A stretch of 64,000 nucleotides of DNA from Phycisphaerales bacterium (lineage in GTDB: Bacteria > Planctomycetota > Phycisphaerae > Phycisphaerales > UBA1924). Below the pieces are notes generated by a model that was not told the DNA's origin, made no database searches, and worked only from the letters and a program-made list of their open reading frames with translations. The stretch covers positions 1-64,000 of the forward strand of contig JACMLW010000152.1 in assembly GCA_014379385.1 (NCBI GenBank), in the 5' to 3' direction. Each line of letters starts with the position of its first letter. Within the stretch, counting starts at the first letter, position 1. The position numbers and the translations under genes were made by a program. Positions 56,083-64,000 of the stretch are shown here, in pieces.

Positions 56083-57507
56083 TCACCGGCTCGGAAACAG
56101 CGCCTCCAGCGCCTTGGGCAGCCGTTCCGCCCACGCGCCCTCGTTATGCACCGCATCCGCGCCGATCACCACCGCGTGCAGCGTGGCCCCTCGCTTGGTC
56201 GCGAGCTCGCCCAGCTCCTTCGCCAGCGCCACGTACTGCTCGTTGAGCTTCGCCGCGTCTTCGCCCGTGCCCGTTTCCTTCCCGCCCATCCCGATCCACA
56301 CCTCGGCCGGCCACGCATCCGGACCCGGCCCCTCGAAGAACTTCACCAGCGCCTTCTCCTTCGAGAGCATCGCCGGGCTCTCCAGCAGCACCTTGCCGAA
56401 CACGCCGGGATGTCTCATCGCCGTGTGCAGCGCCGCCACCGCTCCCAGCGAGCTCCCGCCGATCCCACGGTTCTCCGCCCCCGCCTTCGCCCGCACCGCC
56501 CGCTCAACCCGCGGCAGCACCTCGCGCACCACGAAGTCCGCGTACGCATCGCCCCCCGGCGCGTGCCCTTCGTACACCTCGATCGGCACGTACTCCGCGA
56601 TCCGCCCCTTCCCAGCATGCGGGATCCCCACCACGATCAGCGGCTCGATCGTCCCCGCCGCCATCAGCGCCGCCGCCGTCTCATCCACCTTCCACTCGCC
56701 GGGCACGCCCGGCATCTGCTCGAACAGGTTCTGCCCGTCCTGCAGGTAGAGCACCGGATACCGGCGCTCGGCGTTCGCCGCGTCGTCGTATCCAGGCGGC
56801 AGCCAGATGAGACAGTCCCGCACCATCGCGCCGTTGCTCGCCCCGCCGCCGGTCACGTCCACCCGCACAATCGACCCCGCGCTCACCTTCACCTCGCGGT
56901 ATTCATTGAGCCGCAGCGCCGCGGGCTCGCTCGCGCTCGGCGAGAAGTCCTTCCACCCCTCCACCGTCAGCTCGATGACCGGCTTCTCCCCCTCCTTGAG
57001 CTTCGAGACATCCACCAGCGGCAGCATCCGGTTCTCGATATCGCTGTAGTCCGCCTTCGTCTCCACGGCCTCCCACGAGCCCCGCGCGAACTTGAAGGCG
57101 ATCCGCGAATCGAGCGCCGGCTTTTCCCACACGATCTGCCATCGCATGTCCGAGCGCTGGCTGAGCTGCATCTTTCCATCCGCCGGGTTCCACCCGTTGT
57201 GGCTCGAGGCCATCACGATCGGCGAAGCGCCGGTCGATTTCTTCGACTTGTCCTCCACCACAACAATGAACCCTTGCGCCAGCGACTCGGGCTGGACGCC
57301 CGCCGCCTCAGCCGGGGGCTGCCCCGTTGCTTTCGGTGTTGTCGCATCGTGCGACGAAGCATCGATCCGCATCAGTTGCGTATGCATCGCCGCGGCAGAG
57401 GGCTTCCCGCGTTCGCGATCCACCGCCCACACCCACAGCACCCCGATCACCACGATGGGCATCGCCAGCCACATCGCGAGCACGACTTTGTTCATGCGCA
57501 GCGCCAT
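56083..57507 (-). CDS. membrane-anchored esterase with an N-terminal CBM20-like domain
   Basis: A 474-residue protein. An N-terminal signal anchor (VVLAMWLAMPIVVIGVLWVW) is followed by a beta-sandwich resembling starch-binding or E-set domains (ASSHNGWNPADGKMQLSQR). Then comes a putative-esterase (EstD/IroE-like) alpha/beta hydrolase: LIWLPPGYDDAANAERRYPV, LYLQDGQNLFEQMPG and the nucleophile Ser in GIGGSSLGAVAALHTA. A C-terminal VIGADAVHNEGAWAERLP holds the likely catalytic His. Such proteins often release feruloyl or acetyl groups from glycans; the substrate is not known. ATG 57507 is favoured by a TATGCT hexamer 6 nt upstream; 57555 is possible. Confidence 0.8.
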   Translation of the reverse strand: MALRMNKVVLAMWLAMPIVVIGVLWVWAVDRERGKPSAAAMHTQLMRIDASSHDATTPKATGQPPAEAAGVQPESLAQGFIVVVEDKSKKSTGASPIVMASSHNGWNPADGKMQLSQRSDMRWQIVWEKPALDSRIAFKFARGSWEAVETKADYSDIENRMLPLVDVSKLKEGEKPVIELTVEGWKDFSPSASEPAALRLNEYREVKVSAGSIVRVDVTGGGASNGAMVRDCLIWLPPGYDDAANAERRYPVLYLQDGQNLFEQMPGVPGEWKVDETAAALMAAGTIEPLIVVGIPHAGKGRIAEYVPIEVYEGHAPGGDAYADFVVREVLPRVERAVRAKAGAENRGIGGSSLGAVAALHTAMRHPGVFGKVLLESPAMLSKEKALVKFFEGPGPDAWPAEVWIGMGGKETGTGEDAAKLNEQYVALAKELGELATKRGATLHAVVIGADAVHNEGAWAERLPKALEALFPSR

Positions 57508-57513
57508 ACGCGC

Positions 57514-57519
57514 AGCATA
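57514..57519 (-). promoter_or_regulatory. TATGCT -10 element 6 nt before the esterase start
   Basis: Minus-strand TATGCT, six bases, ATG 57507, with no Shine-Dalgarno at that start. Predicted leaderless promoter. Confidence 0.45.
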
Positions 57520-57617
57520 GCGGAGCGGCCAAGCCGCTTTGTTCCGCCATTTCATTCGAGCCTCGTGCATGCCGCGCAACGGACCCCGGCCGCGGCGCTC
57601 TTTCCGCGCCGCCTGCC

Positions 57618-58250
57618 TTATCGCGCCGCGCCGAAGTTCTTGGCGACCTCGGACCAGTTGACGACGTTCCACCACGCGGTGATGTAATCCGGTCGTTTGT
57701 TCTGGTATTTCAGGTAGTACGCGTGCTCCCAAACGTCGATTCCCAGGACCGGCGTTCCCCCGCACCCGGCCACGCCCTCGCCCATCAGCGGGCTGTCCTG
57801 GTTGGCGGTCGAGCAGATCACAAGTTTTCCACCGTTCACACACAGCCAGGCCCAGCCGGAGCCAAACCGCCCGGTACCGGCGGCCGCGAACTTCTCCTTG
57901 AACCCGTCGAACGATCCAAACGCTTGGTCGATCGCGGACGCCAACTCGCCCGACGGCTTTCCGCCCCCACCCTGTCCAGCAGCAGCCATCAACTTCCAGA
58001 ACATGGAGTGGTTGGCGTGCCCGCCTGCGTTATTCCGCACCGGACCCCGCTTGTCGTCAGGCAACTCGCTCAGCCGCGGCAGCAGCTGCTCCACCGGCAG
58101 GTCGGTCCACTTGGTTCCCTCCAGCGCCTTGTTCGCGTTGGTGACATAGGCGTTGTGGTGCTTTCCATGGTGGATCTCCATGGTCTGGCTATCGATGTGG
58201 GGCTCCAGGGCGCTTGGGGCGTATGGGAGCGGGGGGAGCGTGTACGGCAT
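57618..58250 (-). CDS. sodA: Fe/Mn superoxide dismutase
   Basis: Dismutates superoxide; 210 residues, cytoplasmic. The iron/manganese ligands are visible: His in [13 protein letters not shown], His in [16 protein letters not shown], and Asp and His in [19 protein letters not shown]. The N terminus [20 protein letters not shown] is standard. Gly at GGHANHS and the DVWEHAY block resemble Mn-type enzymes, but metal choice cannot be settled by eye. GAGGA lies 10 nt before ATG 58250. The convergent region beyond the stop leads into the esterase. Confidence 0.95.
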   Translation of the reverse strand: MPYTLPPLPYAPSALEPHIDSQTMEIHHGKHHNAYVTNANKALEGTKWTDLPVEQLLPRLSELPDDKRGPVRNNAGGHANHSMFWKLMAAAGQGGGGKPSGELASAIDQAFGSFDGFKEKFAAAGTGRFGSGWAWLCVNGGKLVICSTANQDSPLMGEGVAGCGGTPVLGIDVWEHAYYLKYQNKRPDYITAWWNVVNWSEVAKNFGAAR

Positions 58251-58921
58251 GGATGAATCCTCGGCAGAGTGTCTTACAGAATGGATTGGCAGTAAAACGG
58301 GGAGAGAGCGAGGGAGGAGGTGGTGGGTGGGAGAACCACCTGCCTGCCGGTGATCGTCCCTTGAAAATCTGGGACGCCACAACTAAGCGTACCGGGTCTG
58401 AGATTGAATCATGCTGGGTGTGATCCCGTTTTTCCGGGTTGCCCGATGGTACGGTCCGATGTATCTTGGTGACTCTCCGGTGCGTCACCTACCACAATAG
58501 GTGGGCGGGGGAGATAGGCGATTCAGGGTGCGTGTAGAGCCCTGACGAGCGAGCCGGAGGCTCCCGAGGCCCGCCTGTCAAAATAGGGGCTTAACCGGTC
58601 CGCCTCAGGTTGCGGGGCGGCTGCGGGGTTAGGCACGTGCGATTGGGTGTTCGGGAGCCGCCCGTGTTGTCTGCTCTGGGTGCTATCTAAAAAGCGGAAC
58701 ATTTCAGGCGTTTCGGCGTATACCCAGTATTCGCGATTCTTCGGTATACTTACAGTTCTGTTTGGATCGTGAAAGGTGCAACGATAGGGTGTTTCGATGA
58801 GAATCCAATCAAAACCCGATCGTTAAAATACCGAAGGCTATCTGCGGTTTCGTTGCTCTAGCGGCCCATCGCCGTCAGCCGGATTGTTGGTAGCATCCTC
58901 TCCACGAAAGAGATTCCAGGA
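58251..58921. other. 670-bp intergenic region upstream of the sigma factor
   Basis: No gene was found. The left part carries the sod leader. The middle (58500-58650) is G+C-rich with several short hairpins. The right part (58680-58850) is AT-richer and holds two inverted repeats: GTATACC/GGTATAC (58718-58724 and 58743-58749), and AACGATAGGGT/ACCCGATCGTT (58780-58790 and 58814-58824, 10 of 11 pairs). The length and structure fit a long regulated leader or operator region for the sigma factor; no known riboswitch was recognised. Confidence 0.5.
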
Positions 58922-60022
58922 ATGAGCCAGATAATGACCATGCCACCTTCACCACTCGAGCAGCATCGCCGGCGCACGCGGGTGCAGCTGTCGGCGGGCC
59001 CGGAGAAGGCCGTGGAATCCGCAGTAGGGGCGGGGGCCCCTCGGCGCGTGAAGCGCGCGCTCAGCCGTGAGGACGAGAAGCTTCTCGCCTCCATTCTATC
59101 CGCCGAGCAGGATTTCATCGACAGCCCGGCCTTCCGCGAAGAGAAGGCCGAGACGGCCATCTACGACGAGGCGCCGGACATCCAGAAGCCCGATACCAGT
59201 TGGTATCACCCGGTGATGGACGATCTGTCGCCCGGCAAGAGCCGGACCGTCAAGAGCGCCCAGCAGGTCATCCTGACGGGCGCCGAGGAGAAGGTCCTGT
59301 TCCACCAGTTCAACTACGCGCGTTTCCGCGTGTGGAAGCTCCAGCAGGATGTCTGGGCCTCGCCCTCCAAGCAGCCCACCGCCGAGCAGGCGGAGGACAT
59401 CCTGCGCTGGTACCGCAAGAGCGAGGTCATCCGCGAGCAGATCGCCGAGACCAACCTCGCGCTGGTGCTCGCGATGGCCAAGCGCACCCGCATGAGCGAG
59501 GTGGACTTCGCCGACCTGGTCTCCGAGGGCAACATGGCCCTCCTCCGCGCCGTCGATAAGTTCGATGCGGGTCGCGGCTACAAGTTCAGCACGTACGCCT
59601 GCCGCGCCATCCTCAAGGCGTTCAGCCGGCAGGGCATGAAGCTGAGCAAGTACCGCCAGCGGTTCCCGACGGACTTTGATCCGAAGCTGGAGAAGTCCAA
59701 CTTCCTGGAGACCAAGCGGGCCTCGTTCGAGAAGGAAGCGGCCGAGGAGGTCAAGCGGATCGTGCTTGACAACAAGGCCGACCTGACCGATGTCGAGCGC
59801 ACCGTGATCGAGCACCGCTTCGGTCTCGAGGCGGGCGAGATCGAGAAGCCCATGACGCTCGAGCAGGTGGGCCAGATTATCGGCGTGACCAAGGAGCGCG
59901 TCCGCCAGATCCAGAATAAGGCCATGGAGAAGATCCGCATTGCCCTGGAGGCCGGCTTCCTGGGCACCCGCCAGGAAGACGAGGACGGTCAGGCCCCCAC
60001 GGACCTCCCCAGCCTCAACTGA
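58922..60022 (+). CDS. divergent sigma-70 family factor without region 3
   Basis: A 366-residue RNA polymerase sigma factor. An N-terminal extension of about 150 residues precedes region 2 (ETNLALVLAMAKRTRMSEVD, FADLVSEGNMALLRAVDKFD, GRGYKFSTYACRAILKAFSR). Here CRAILKAF replaces the usual WWIRQAI of region 2.3-2.4. A spacer of only about 55 residues leads directly to region 4 (LTDVERTVIEHRFGLEAGEI, EQVGQIIGVTKERVRQIQNK). A normal region 3 is not visible. The intact HTH and RpoD-like VRQIQ end suggest a group 2-4 factor with its own promoter class. ATG 58922 is the only good start. An intrinsic terminator follows. Confidence 0.88.
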   Translation: MSQIMTMPPSPLEQHRRRTRVQLSAGPEKAVESAVGAGAPRRVKRALSREDEKLLASILSAEQDFIDSPAFREEKAETAIYDEAPDIQKPDTSWYHPVMDDLSPGKSRTVKSAQQVILTGAEEKVLFHQFNYARFRVWKLQQDVWASPSKQPTAEQAEDILRWYRKSEVIREQIAETNLALVLAMAKRTRMSEVDFADLVSEGNMALLRAVDKFDAGRGYKFSTYACRAILKAFSRQGMKLSKYRQRFPTDFDPKLEKSNFLETKRASFEKEAAEEVKRIVLDNKADLTDVERTVIEHRFGLEAGEIEKPMTLEQVGQIIGVTKERVRQIQNKAMEKIRIALEAGFLGTRQEDEDGQAPTDLPSLN

Positions 60023-60063
60023 TGCGAGGCACGCAGCGTTTCAACTCAATCAAGTAACAAAGA

Positions 60064-60091
60064 AGGCCCGGTCACGCGACCAGGCCTTTTC
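60064..60091 (+). terminator. Rho-independent terminator after the sigma gene
   Basis: AAGGCCCGGT, loop CACGCG, ACCAGGCCTT then TTTC. Reverse reading also gives an A/T-flanked hairpin, so it may also close the convergent gene at 60130. Confidence 0.85.
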
Positions 60092-60129
60092 ATTGCGCTA
60101 CACCATCCTGACAGGCGTGCTGTTTCTCG

Positions 60130-61496
60130 TCAGCACCCGTTGCTCGCGCCCTCGAACCACGCTGCTAGAAACGCCGTGATGTCCGCCGCCGTTGTCGTGC
60201 CCGAGCCGTCATAATCGGCGCTATTGATGCCCTGCGAGAGATCGGCGAACCAGACGCTCAAGAACGACGTGATGTCGCGCCGCCGTCACCGTTGAAATCC
60301 GCCGGGCACGGGGCGGCGTCCGGAGTGAGGTGCTCGATCAGGGCTCCATAGAATCCTGTCGAGTCCATCTGCGAGCCGACCGCCCACACATCGCACGGGC
60401 CCGCCGCGGCGAGCGACCGGACCGAATCAACCTGTCCTTGTGGCGGCGGAGGGTTCGGAACCTCGGTCCAGCTCGTTCCGTCCAATGGAAAAATCGAAGT
60501 GACCGGCCCGGACGTTGCCGCGTAGATGCTGTTGCGCGACGTCCCCACCAGTGCGATAACAGCGTTGCCACTCCCGCCGGGGATCGGGGGCGTCTCCCAC
60601 GAACTGCCGTTCCAGCGGTACAGCAGAGGGTCCGTGTAGTTGATGGCTCCCGCCACCCACACCTCGTCGGAGTCGATGGCGAGCACCTCGTGGAACTGGC
60701 TCTGCGGGATGGTCAGCGCCGGATGGCTCACGACGCTCCACGAGTTCCCATCCCAGCGCTGGATGAATCCAAGGAACGGGCCCGCGATGGCCCGTGAAGT
60801 GCCGACCACCCAGACGTCGTTCGAGGCGGAGGCCGAGACCGCATCAAAGCGGTGCGTCCGGTTCGCGGCGATCGGCGTCGGGACATCCTCCCAGCCCGAG
60901 CCGTCCCAGTGAAGAGCCAAGGCGACCGACGAGGTCACCGCGTCGCCAAACCCGTCGGCCTGGCCAACGACCCACACATCGTCGTGCGAGATCACCTCGG
61001 CCGCGTATGCGAATCCGCTGCGCGGCGAATACGGATACTCGGTCTGGGGGCGGAGCGAGGGTGTCTCAACTGATGCCCACCCCCCGTTGCGCCACACGGC
61101 GATAAGCGGAAGATAGTTTGGTGGAATCTCGGGTCGTCACATACCCGACAAGCCACGCATCGGACCCGGTCGCCGCTGCCATCTCGGCGTCCATGAAGAC
61201 TGGCTCGATTCCCAAGCCCCCAAGAGGCGGCGGCGTAACGCTGCTCCAAACTGATCCGTCGTATCGATAGAGGAGCGGGGTAAATGCCCCGAATCCCTGG
61301 GGTAATACCTGCCCACGGCAAACGCCGCGGAACCACTGGCACCCACGGCGGACAGCATGCGCCCCGCGGCGCCTTGCCCTGGGCTGGCGACGCTGGCCAA
61401 TGAGCCGCAGACGTCGCCTCCAACCGGTTGCGCCGCCGCGTGCGAGCCGAGGAACGCGCCGGAAAGTACCACCGACGCTAATGCCTGATATCTCAT
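60130..61496 (-). pseudogene. secreted beta-propeller-like protein with dockerin-like tail, frameshifted
   Basis: Signal peptide MRYQALASVVLSGAFLGSHA, then repeated units ending in W (DVWVVGQADG, DVWVVGTSRA, EVWVAGAINY, DVWAVGSQMD), resembling propeller blades. The C terminus encodes CPADFNGDGG and, in another frame, DITSFLSVWFADLSQGINSA and AADITAFLAAWFEG. Three frame changes are visible, near 61300 (a run of C), 61125 and 60280 (GGCGGCG). With them removed, the protein would be about 455 residues. GGAGG lies just before ATG 61496. Confidence 0.72.
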
Positions 61497-61873
61497 TGTC
61501 CTCCTCCGTTGTTGAGCCGGTGATCACCCAGCCCGAGTCCCGCGGCACGTCTCGGCCAGACCTCTGGCCAGGCGGCGGACCACGTGACTGTTCCGCCCTC
61601 GAACCCCAAGTCGCGGCCGTCCGTCCTGTAACCGCCCCCGTTGGAAGATGCCAATGCAACTGGCGTGCCCCGCGCTTGTGGGCTGCGGCGCTCACCCGCA
61701 CAGGGCCACTCTTAAATTGGCGGGGCTGTTGGAACAACTCCCTACCGGTGAAGCCGAGTCGCGCAGCCCATGAGCGCTCAATGCTCTGTCGGCAACCGGT
61801 TTCCGGGCCCGTGCGAATGGGCCGGGCTTTCGCACCGGCCAGTTCTCGTATACGATCCAATAAGGGGAATTTC
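61497..61873. other. intergenic region between divergent genes
   Basis: No convincing gene; plus-strand frames here are extensions of pilT without conservation. A TATACG-like hexamer near 61850 and AAGGGGAA at 61862-61869 serve pilT. Nothing else recognised. Confidence 0.5.
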
Positions 61874-63178
61874 TTGATCAGCCCATCGCCGAAGGGCGCG
61901 GCGGCCGTCGCCGAGCCGTCAACCAAGCCGTCCGTCAAACTGGGTGTCAATGGTGCCGCGACCAACACGTCGGGCGCCAACAGGCCGCCCGCCAACGCGG
62001 CGCCCGAGAAGGAAGCCAAGTCCATGAACCGGACCGCTGAGCACCAAGCCGAGCAGTACGCGCCGCACGTCACGCTCGACCCGGACCAGAAGCACGACCC
62101 GCACGCGACGCGCTTCGGCAAGTTCCTTCAGGCCGCCATCAAATTCGAGGCCTCGGACCTCATCATCAAGTCTGGCCAGCAGCCCAAGATCCGCCTGCGC
62201 GGGGCGCTCAAGCCGCTCGACACGCCCGCCGTCACCGGCGACGAGTTCATGTCGATCGCCCAGCACATCCTCTCCGAGGAGCAGTGGAAGGATCTCCACC
62301 GCCTCGGCTCGGTTGACTTCGCGTACGACTACGACGACCACAACCGCTTCCGTGTGAACCTTTTCCAGGCGCGCGGCAAGCTCTCTGTTGCTTGCCGCCT
62401 CATCACCAGCAAGATTCGCCGGTTCGAGGAGCTCTACCTCCCCTCGATCATGGCGGAGATCGCGATGCAGCCCCAGGGCATCGTGCTGCTCTGCGGCGTC
62501 ACCGGCTCGGGCAAGTCAACGACGATCGCCGCGATGCTCGACTATGTGAACGAGCGCAAGTCCGTCCACATCGTGACGATCGAGGACCCGATCGAGTACA
62601 TCTTCACGGACAAGAAGGCGACGATTAACCAGCGCGAGATCGGTATCGACGTGCTGGACTTCAAGATCGCGCTGCGCGCCCTGGTGCGCGAGAACCCCGA
62701 CGTTGTGCTCGTCGGCGAGATGCGCGACTCCGAAACCTTCGAGGCCGCGCTGCACGCGGCAGAGACGGGTCACCTGGTCTTCGGGACGATCCACTCCAGC
62801 TCGACTACGCAGACGTTCAGCCGCATCTACGACCTTTTCGCGCACGAGGAGCGGGATCAGGTCCGCAAGATCCTCGCGTACCAGATGCGGGCCTTCGTAT
62901 ACCAGAAGCTCCTGCCGACGCTCCACGAGAAGATCCACCGCATCCCGGCGCTCGAGATCCTCATCAACAACGGCGTGGCCCGCAAGTACATCCTCGAAGG
63001 GCGCGAGGGCGAGCTCCGCGAGTACCTCATGAGCGTCGAGGCCACCCAGCAGGGCATGATCGACTTCAACGGATCGCTCGTGAAACTCGTCGAGGACGAG
63101 TACATCCACATGCGCGTCGCGATGGAAGCGACCCCTAACCCCGACGAGTTGATGATGCGCCTCAAGAAGCTAGGCTAA
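61874..63178 (+). CDS. pilT: PilT-like twitching motility ATPase
   Basis: Hexameric ATPase retracting type IV pili. The core is ASDLIIKSGQQPKIRLRGAL, Walker A in LLCGVTGSGKSTTIAAML, the Asp box IVTIEDPIEYIFTDKKATIN, Walker B in RENPDVVLVGEMRDSETF and the His box in ETGHLVFGTIHSSSTTQTF; ending residues match PilT. The TTG start at 61874 has AAGGGGAA upstream and adds a disordered Ala/Pro-rich N terminus of 50 residues; ATG 62024 would give the normal PilT length of 384. A pilus-linked gene neighbourhood cannot be seen beyond the next ORF. Confidence 0.9.
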   Translation: MISPSPKGAAAVAEPSTKPSVKLGVNGAATNTSGANRPPANAAPEKEAKSMNRTAEHQAEQYAPHVTLDPDQKHDPHATRFGKFLQAAIKFEASDLIIKSGQQPKIRLRGALKPLDTPAVTGDEFMSIAQHILSEEQWKDLHRLGSVDFAYDYDDHNRFRVNLFQARGKLSVACRLITSKIRRFEELYLPSIMAEIAMQPQGIVLLCGVTGSGKSTTIAAMLDYVNERKSVHIVTIEDPIEYIFTDKKATINQREIGIDVLDFKIALRALVRENPDVVLVGEMRDSETFEAALHAAETGHLVFGTIHSSSTTQTFSRIYDLFAHEERDQVRKILAYQMRAFVYQKLLPTLHEKIHRIPALEILINNGVARKYILEGREGELREYLMSVEATQQGMIDFNGSLVKLVEDEYIHMRVAMEATPNPDELMMRLKKLG

Positions 63179-63246
63179 GTGGGCGTGGCCCCGTGCCGGC
63201 CGCGCTTCCGGGAGCAACCGCGAGGCTGCCGGCGCACGAATACACG

Positions 63247-63275
63247 AGGGGTCGGCGAGGTTTCGCCGGCCCCTT
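63247..63275 (+). terminator. Rho-independent terminator after pilT
   Basis: GGGGTCGGCGA, short loop, TTCGCCGGCCCC followed by TTT. The tail is short, so termination may be partial. Confidence 0.7.
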
Positions 63276-63464
63276 TGCAGTTGCCGGACAGGGCGGCCGG
63301 ACAGGGGGGTGGGGAGGCGGGCGCCGAGCCGGTGTTCTTTGGAAAGCCGGGCCGGTTGGCCGCGAGCGCGTAAACTTGGTACGTTCCTCGCCTTGTATCG
63401 AGGCGAAGGCGTGAGTGGGGGGGTGGGGGCTGGGCCGCCGGGCGGCCGCGGGAACTGCATTCCG

Positions 63465-64000
63465 ATGACACCTAGCTTTATGAACCTGGGCCTTCTGAAC
63501 GTGGGCTCGTTGAACCTGGGCCTTTCCGGCGCGCTGGGCAGCCCCGACCTCTCGGGTACATCGCTCGTGATTGGTCTCCAGGGGTACTCACTGGTTGCCT
63601 TCTGGAAGCCCCTGATCCTGCTCCTGTTCTTCGTGCCCTGGGCGTGGGTCATCACCAAGATCTACGACAAGCACGCCGGGCGCTTCTTTCTCCCGCGACG
63701 GATGTGGAACCTCATCCACCTCAGCGCCGGCACGGCCGCGATCGCCGTGTGCTTGCTCATGCCGATCAAGGGCGAAGCCGCCTTCTGGGTCGGCCTGCTC
63801 GCGATGATCGCGATCCTCGCGGCGGACATCGTGGCCTACGCGGTGGTCGCAAACAAGGACGACCGCGTCCCCGAGAACTTCCACATCGGTTTCAAGATGG
63901 ACTCGCTCACCGAGAAGCGCGAGGCCAAAGCTGCGGCCAAGCAACAGTCCAAGGCCACGCTGCTCATCCGGACGCCGGACAAGCAGATCGTCAAGGTGCC
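63465..64000 (+). CDS. membrane protein, N-terminal part (runs off the window)
   Basis: At least 178 residues, open to the right edge and absent from frames that need a stop. ATG 63465 opens a Leu/Gly-rich segment (MNLGLLNVGSLNLGLSGALG). Transmembrane helices follow (FWKPLILLLFFVPWAWVIT, then IHLSAGTAAIAVCLLMPI and VGLLAMIAILAADIVAYAVV), and a soluble C-terminal region begins at about residue 145. Lying directly after pilT, it may belong to a type IV pilus or secretion system, perhaps as the membrane part of an ATPase. This is position-based inference. Confidence 0.6.
   Translation, partial: MTPSFMNLGLLNVGSLNLGLSGALGSPDLSGTSLVIGLQGYSLVAFWKPLILLLFFVPWAWVITKIYDKHAGRFFLPRRMWNLIHLSAGTAAIAVCLLMPIKGEAAFWVGLLAMIAILAADIVAYAVVANKDDRVPENFHIGFKMDSLTEKREAKAAAKQQSKATLLIRTPDKQIVKV

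Noticed and set aside
58541-58580. CTGACGAG followed by a GC hairpin, resembling a hammerhead ribozyme core
   Set aside because: The required GAAA is CGAGG here and no NUH cleavage triplet is placed correctly.
61066-62121. 351-residue minus-strand frame over the pilT leader
   Set aside because: Only its end belongs to the frameshifted secreted gene; the rest is antisense to pilT and low in complexity.

Overview
The window is about two-thirds G+C and almost certainly comes from a planctomycete, most likely of the class Phycisphaerae. This is inferred from gene content, not from any database search. Pointers are secreted proteins with a C-terminal 'CPADFN.DG ... SADITAFL..WF' (dockerin-like) tail, small membrane proteins ending in a 'C..CGY.L.GLP ... 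CPECG' zinc ribbon, an mraZ with no dcw cluster beside it, a FapA-family protein inside a chemotaxis operon, and a large SPFH/ABC-transporter locus.

Layout. 1-1.1 kb: groES, a small ORF and the start of groEL (minus strand), with heptamer tandem repeats in the leaders. 1.2-9.3 kb: a degenerate receiver protein, RmuC, a nucleosidase coupled to NadD, a trypsin-like lipoprotein protease, an amidohydrolase, a GT4 glycosyltransferase and a flavin reductase. 9.35-10.3 kb: an mraZ unit with a clear array of MraZ boxes and a strong terminator. 10.3-20.5 kb: a long minus-strand run: cheB, cheW, cheA, cheX, cheY, fapA-like, then three exported proteins. cheA and cheB are broken. 20.7 kb: tRNA-Leu(GAG). 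21-23.5 kb: two small conserved proteins and a glycogen-synthase-like glycosyltransferase. 23.6-35.5 kb: an ABC-2 permease divergent from a tightly coupled six-gene unit of three SPFH (HflK/HflC-like) proteins, an ABC ATPase, a second permease and a membrane protein. 35.6-42.4 kb: purC, a GH10-like protein without catalytic acids, a ComEA-like HhH protein and a frameshifted mfd. 42.6-49.6 kb: a secreted repeat protein, a family-4-like uracil-DNA glycosylase lacking most Fe-S cysteines, small glycine-zipper proteins, a sugar-nucleotide epimerase and a copper-binding-like lipoprotein. 49.7-58.3 kb: threonine aldolase, a transporter permease, acetyl-CoA synthetase carrying repeat-derived inserts, two zinc-ribbon membrane proteins, an esterase and superoxide dismutase. 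58.9-64 kb: a divergent sigma-70 factor, a frameshifted secreted protein, PilT and the start of a membrane protein.

Two window-wide themes stand out. First, ten genes carry a TANNNT hexamer only 5-9 nt before the start codon, and most have no convincing Shine-Dalgarno. This is the signature of leaderless transcripts, and it fixes several start codons. Second, four conserved genes (cheA, cheB, mfd and a secreted protein) are interrupted by frameshifts, often at G, C or A runs. That could be base-calling or assembly error or genuine decay, and only reads can decide. The best candidate for an undescribed functional unit is the SPFH-ABC locus. No CRISPR array, transposase or prophage gene was seen.
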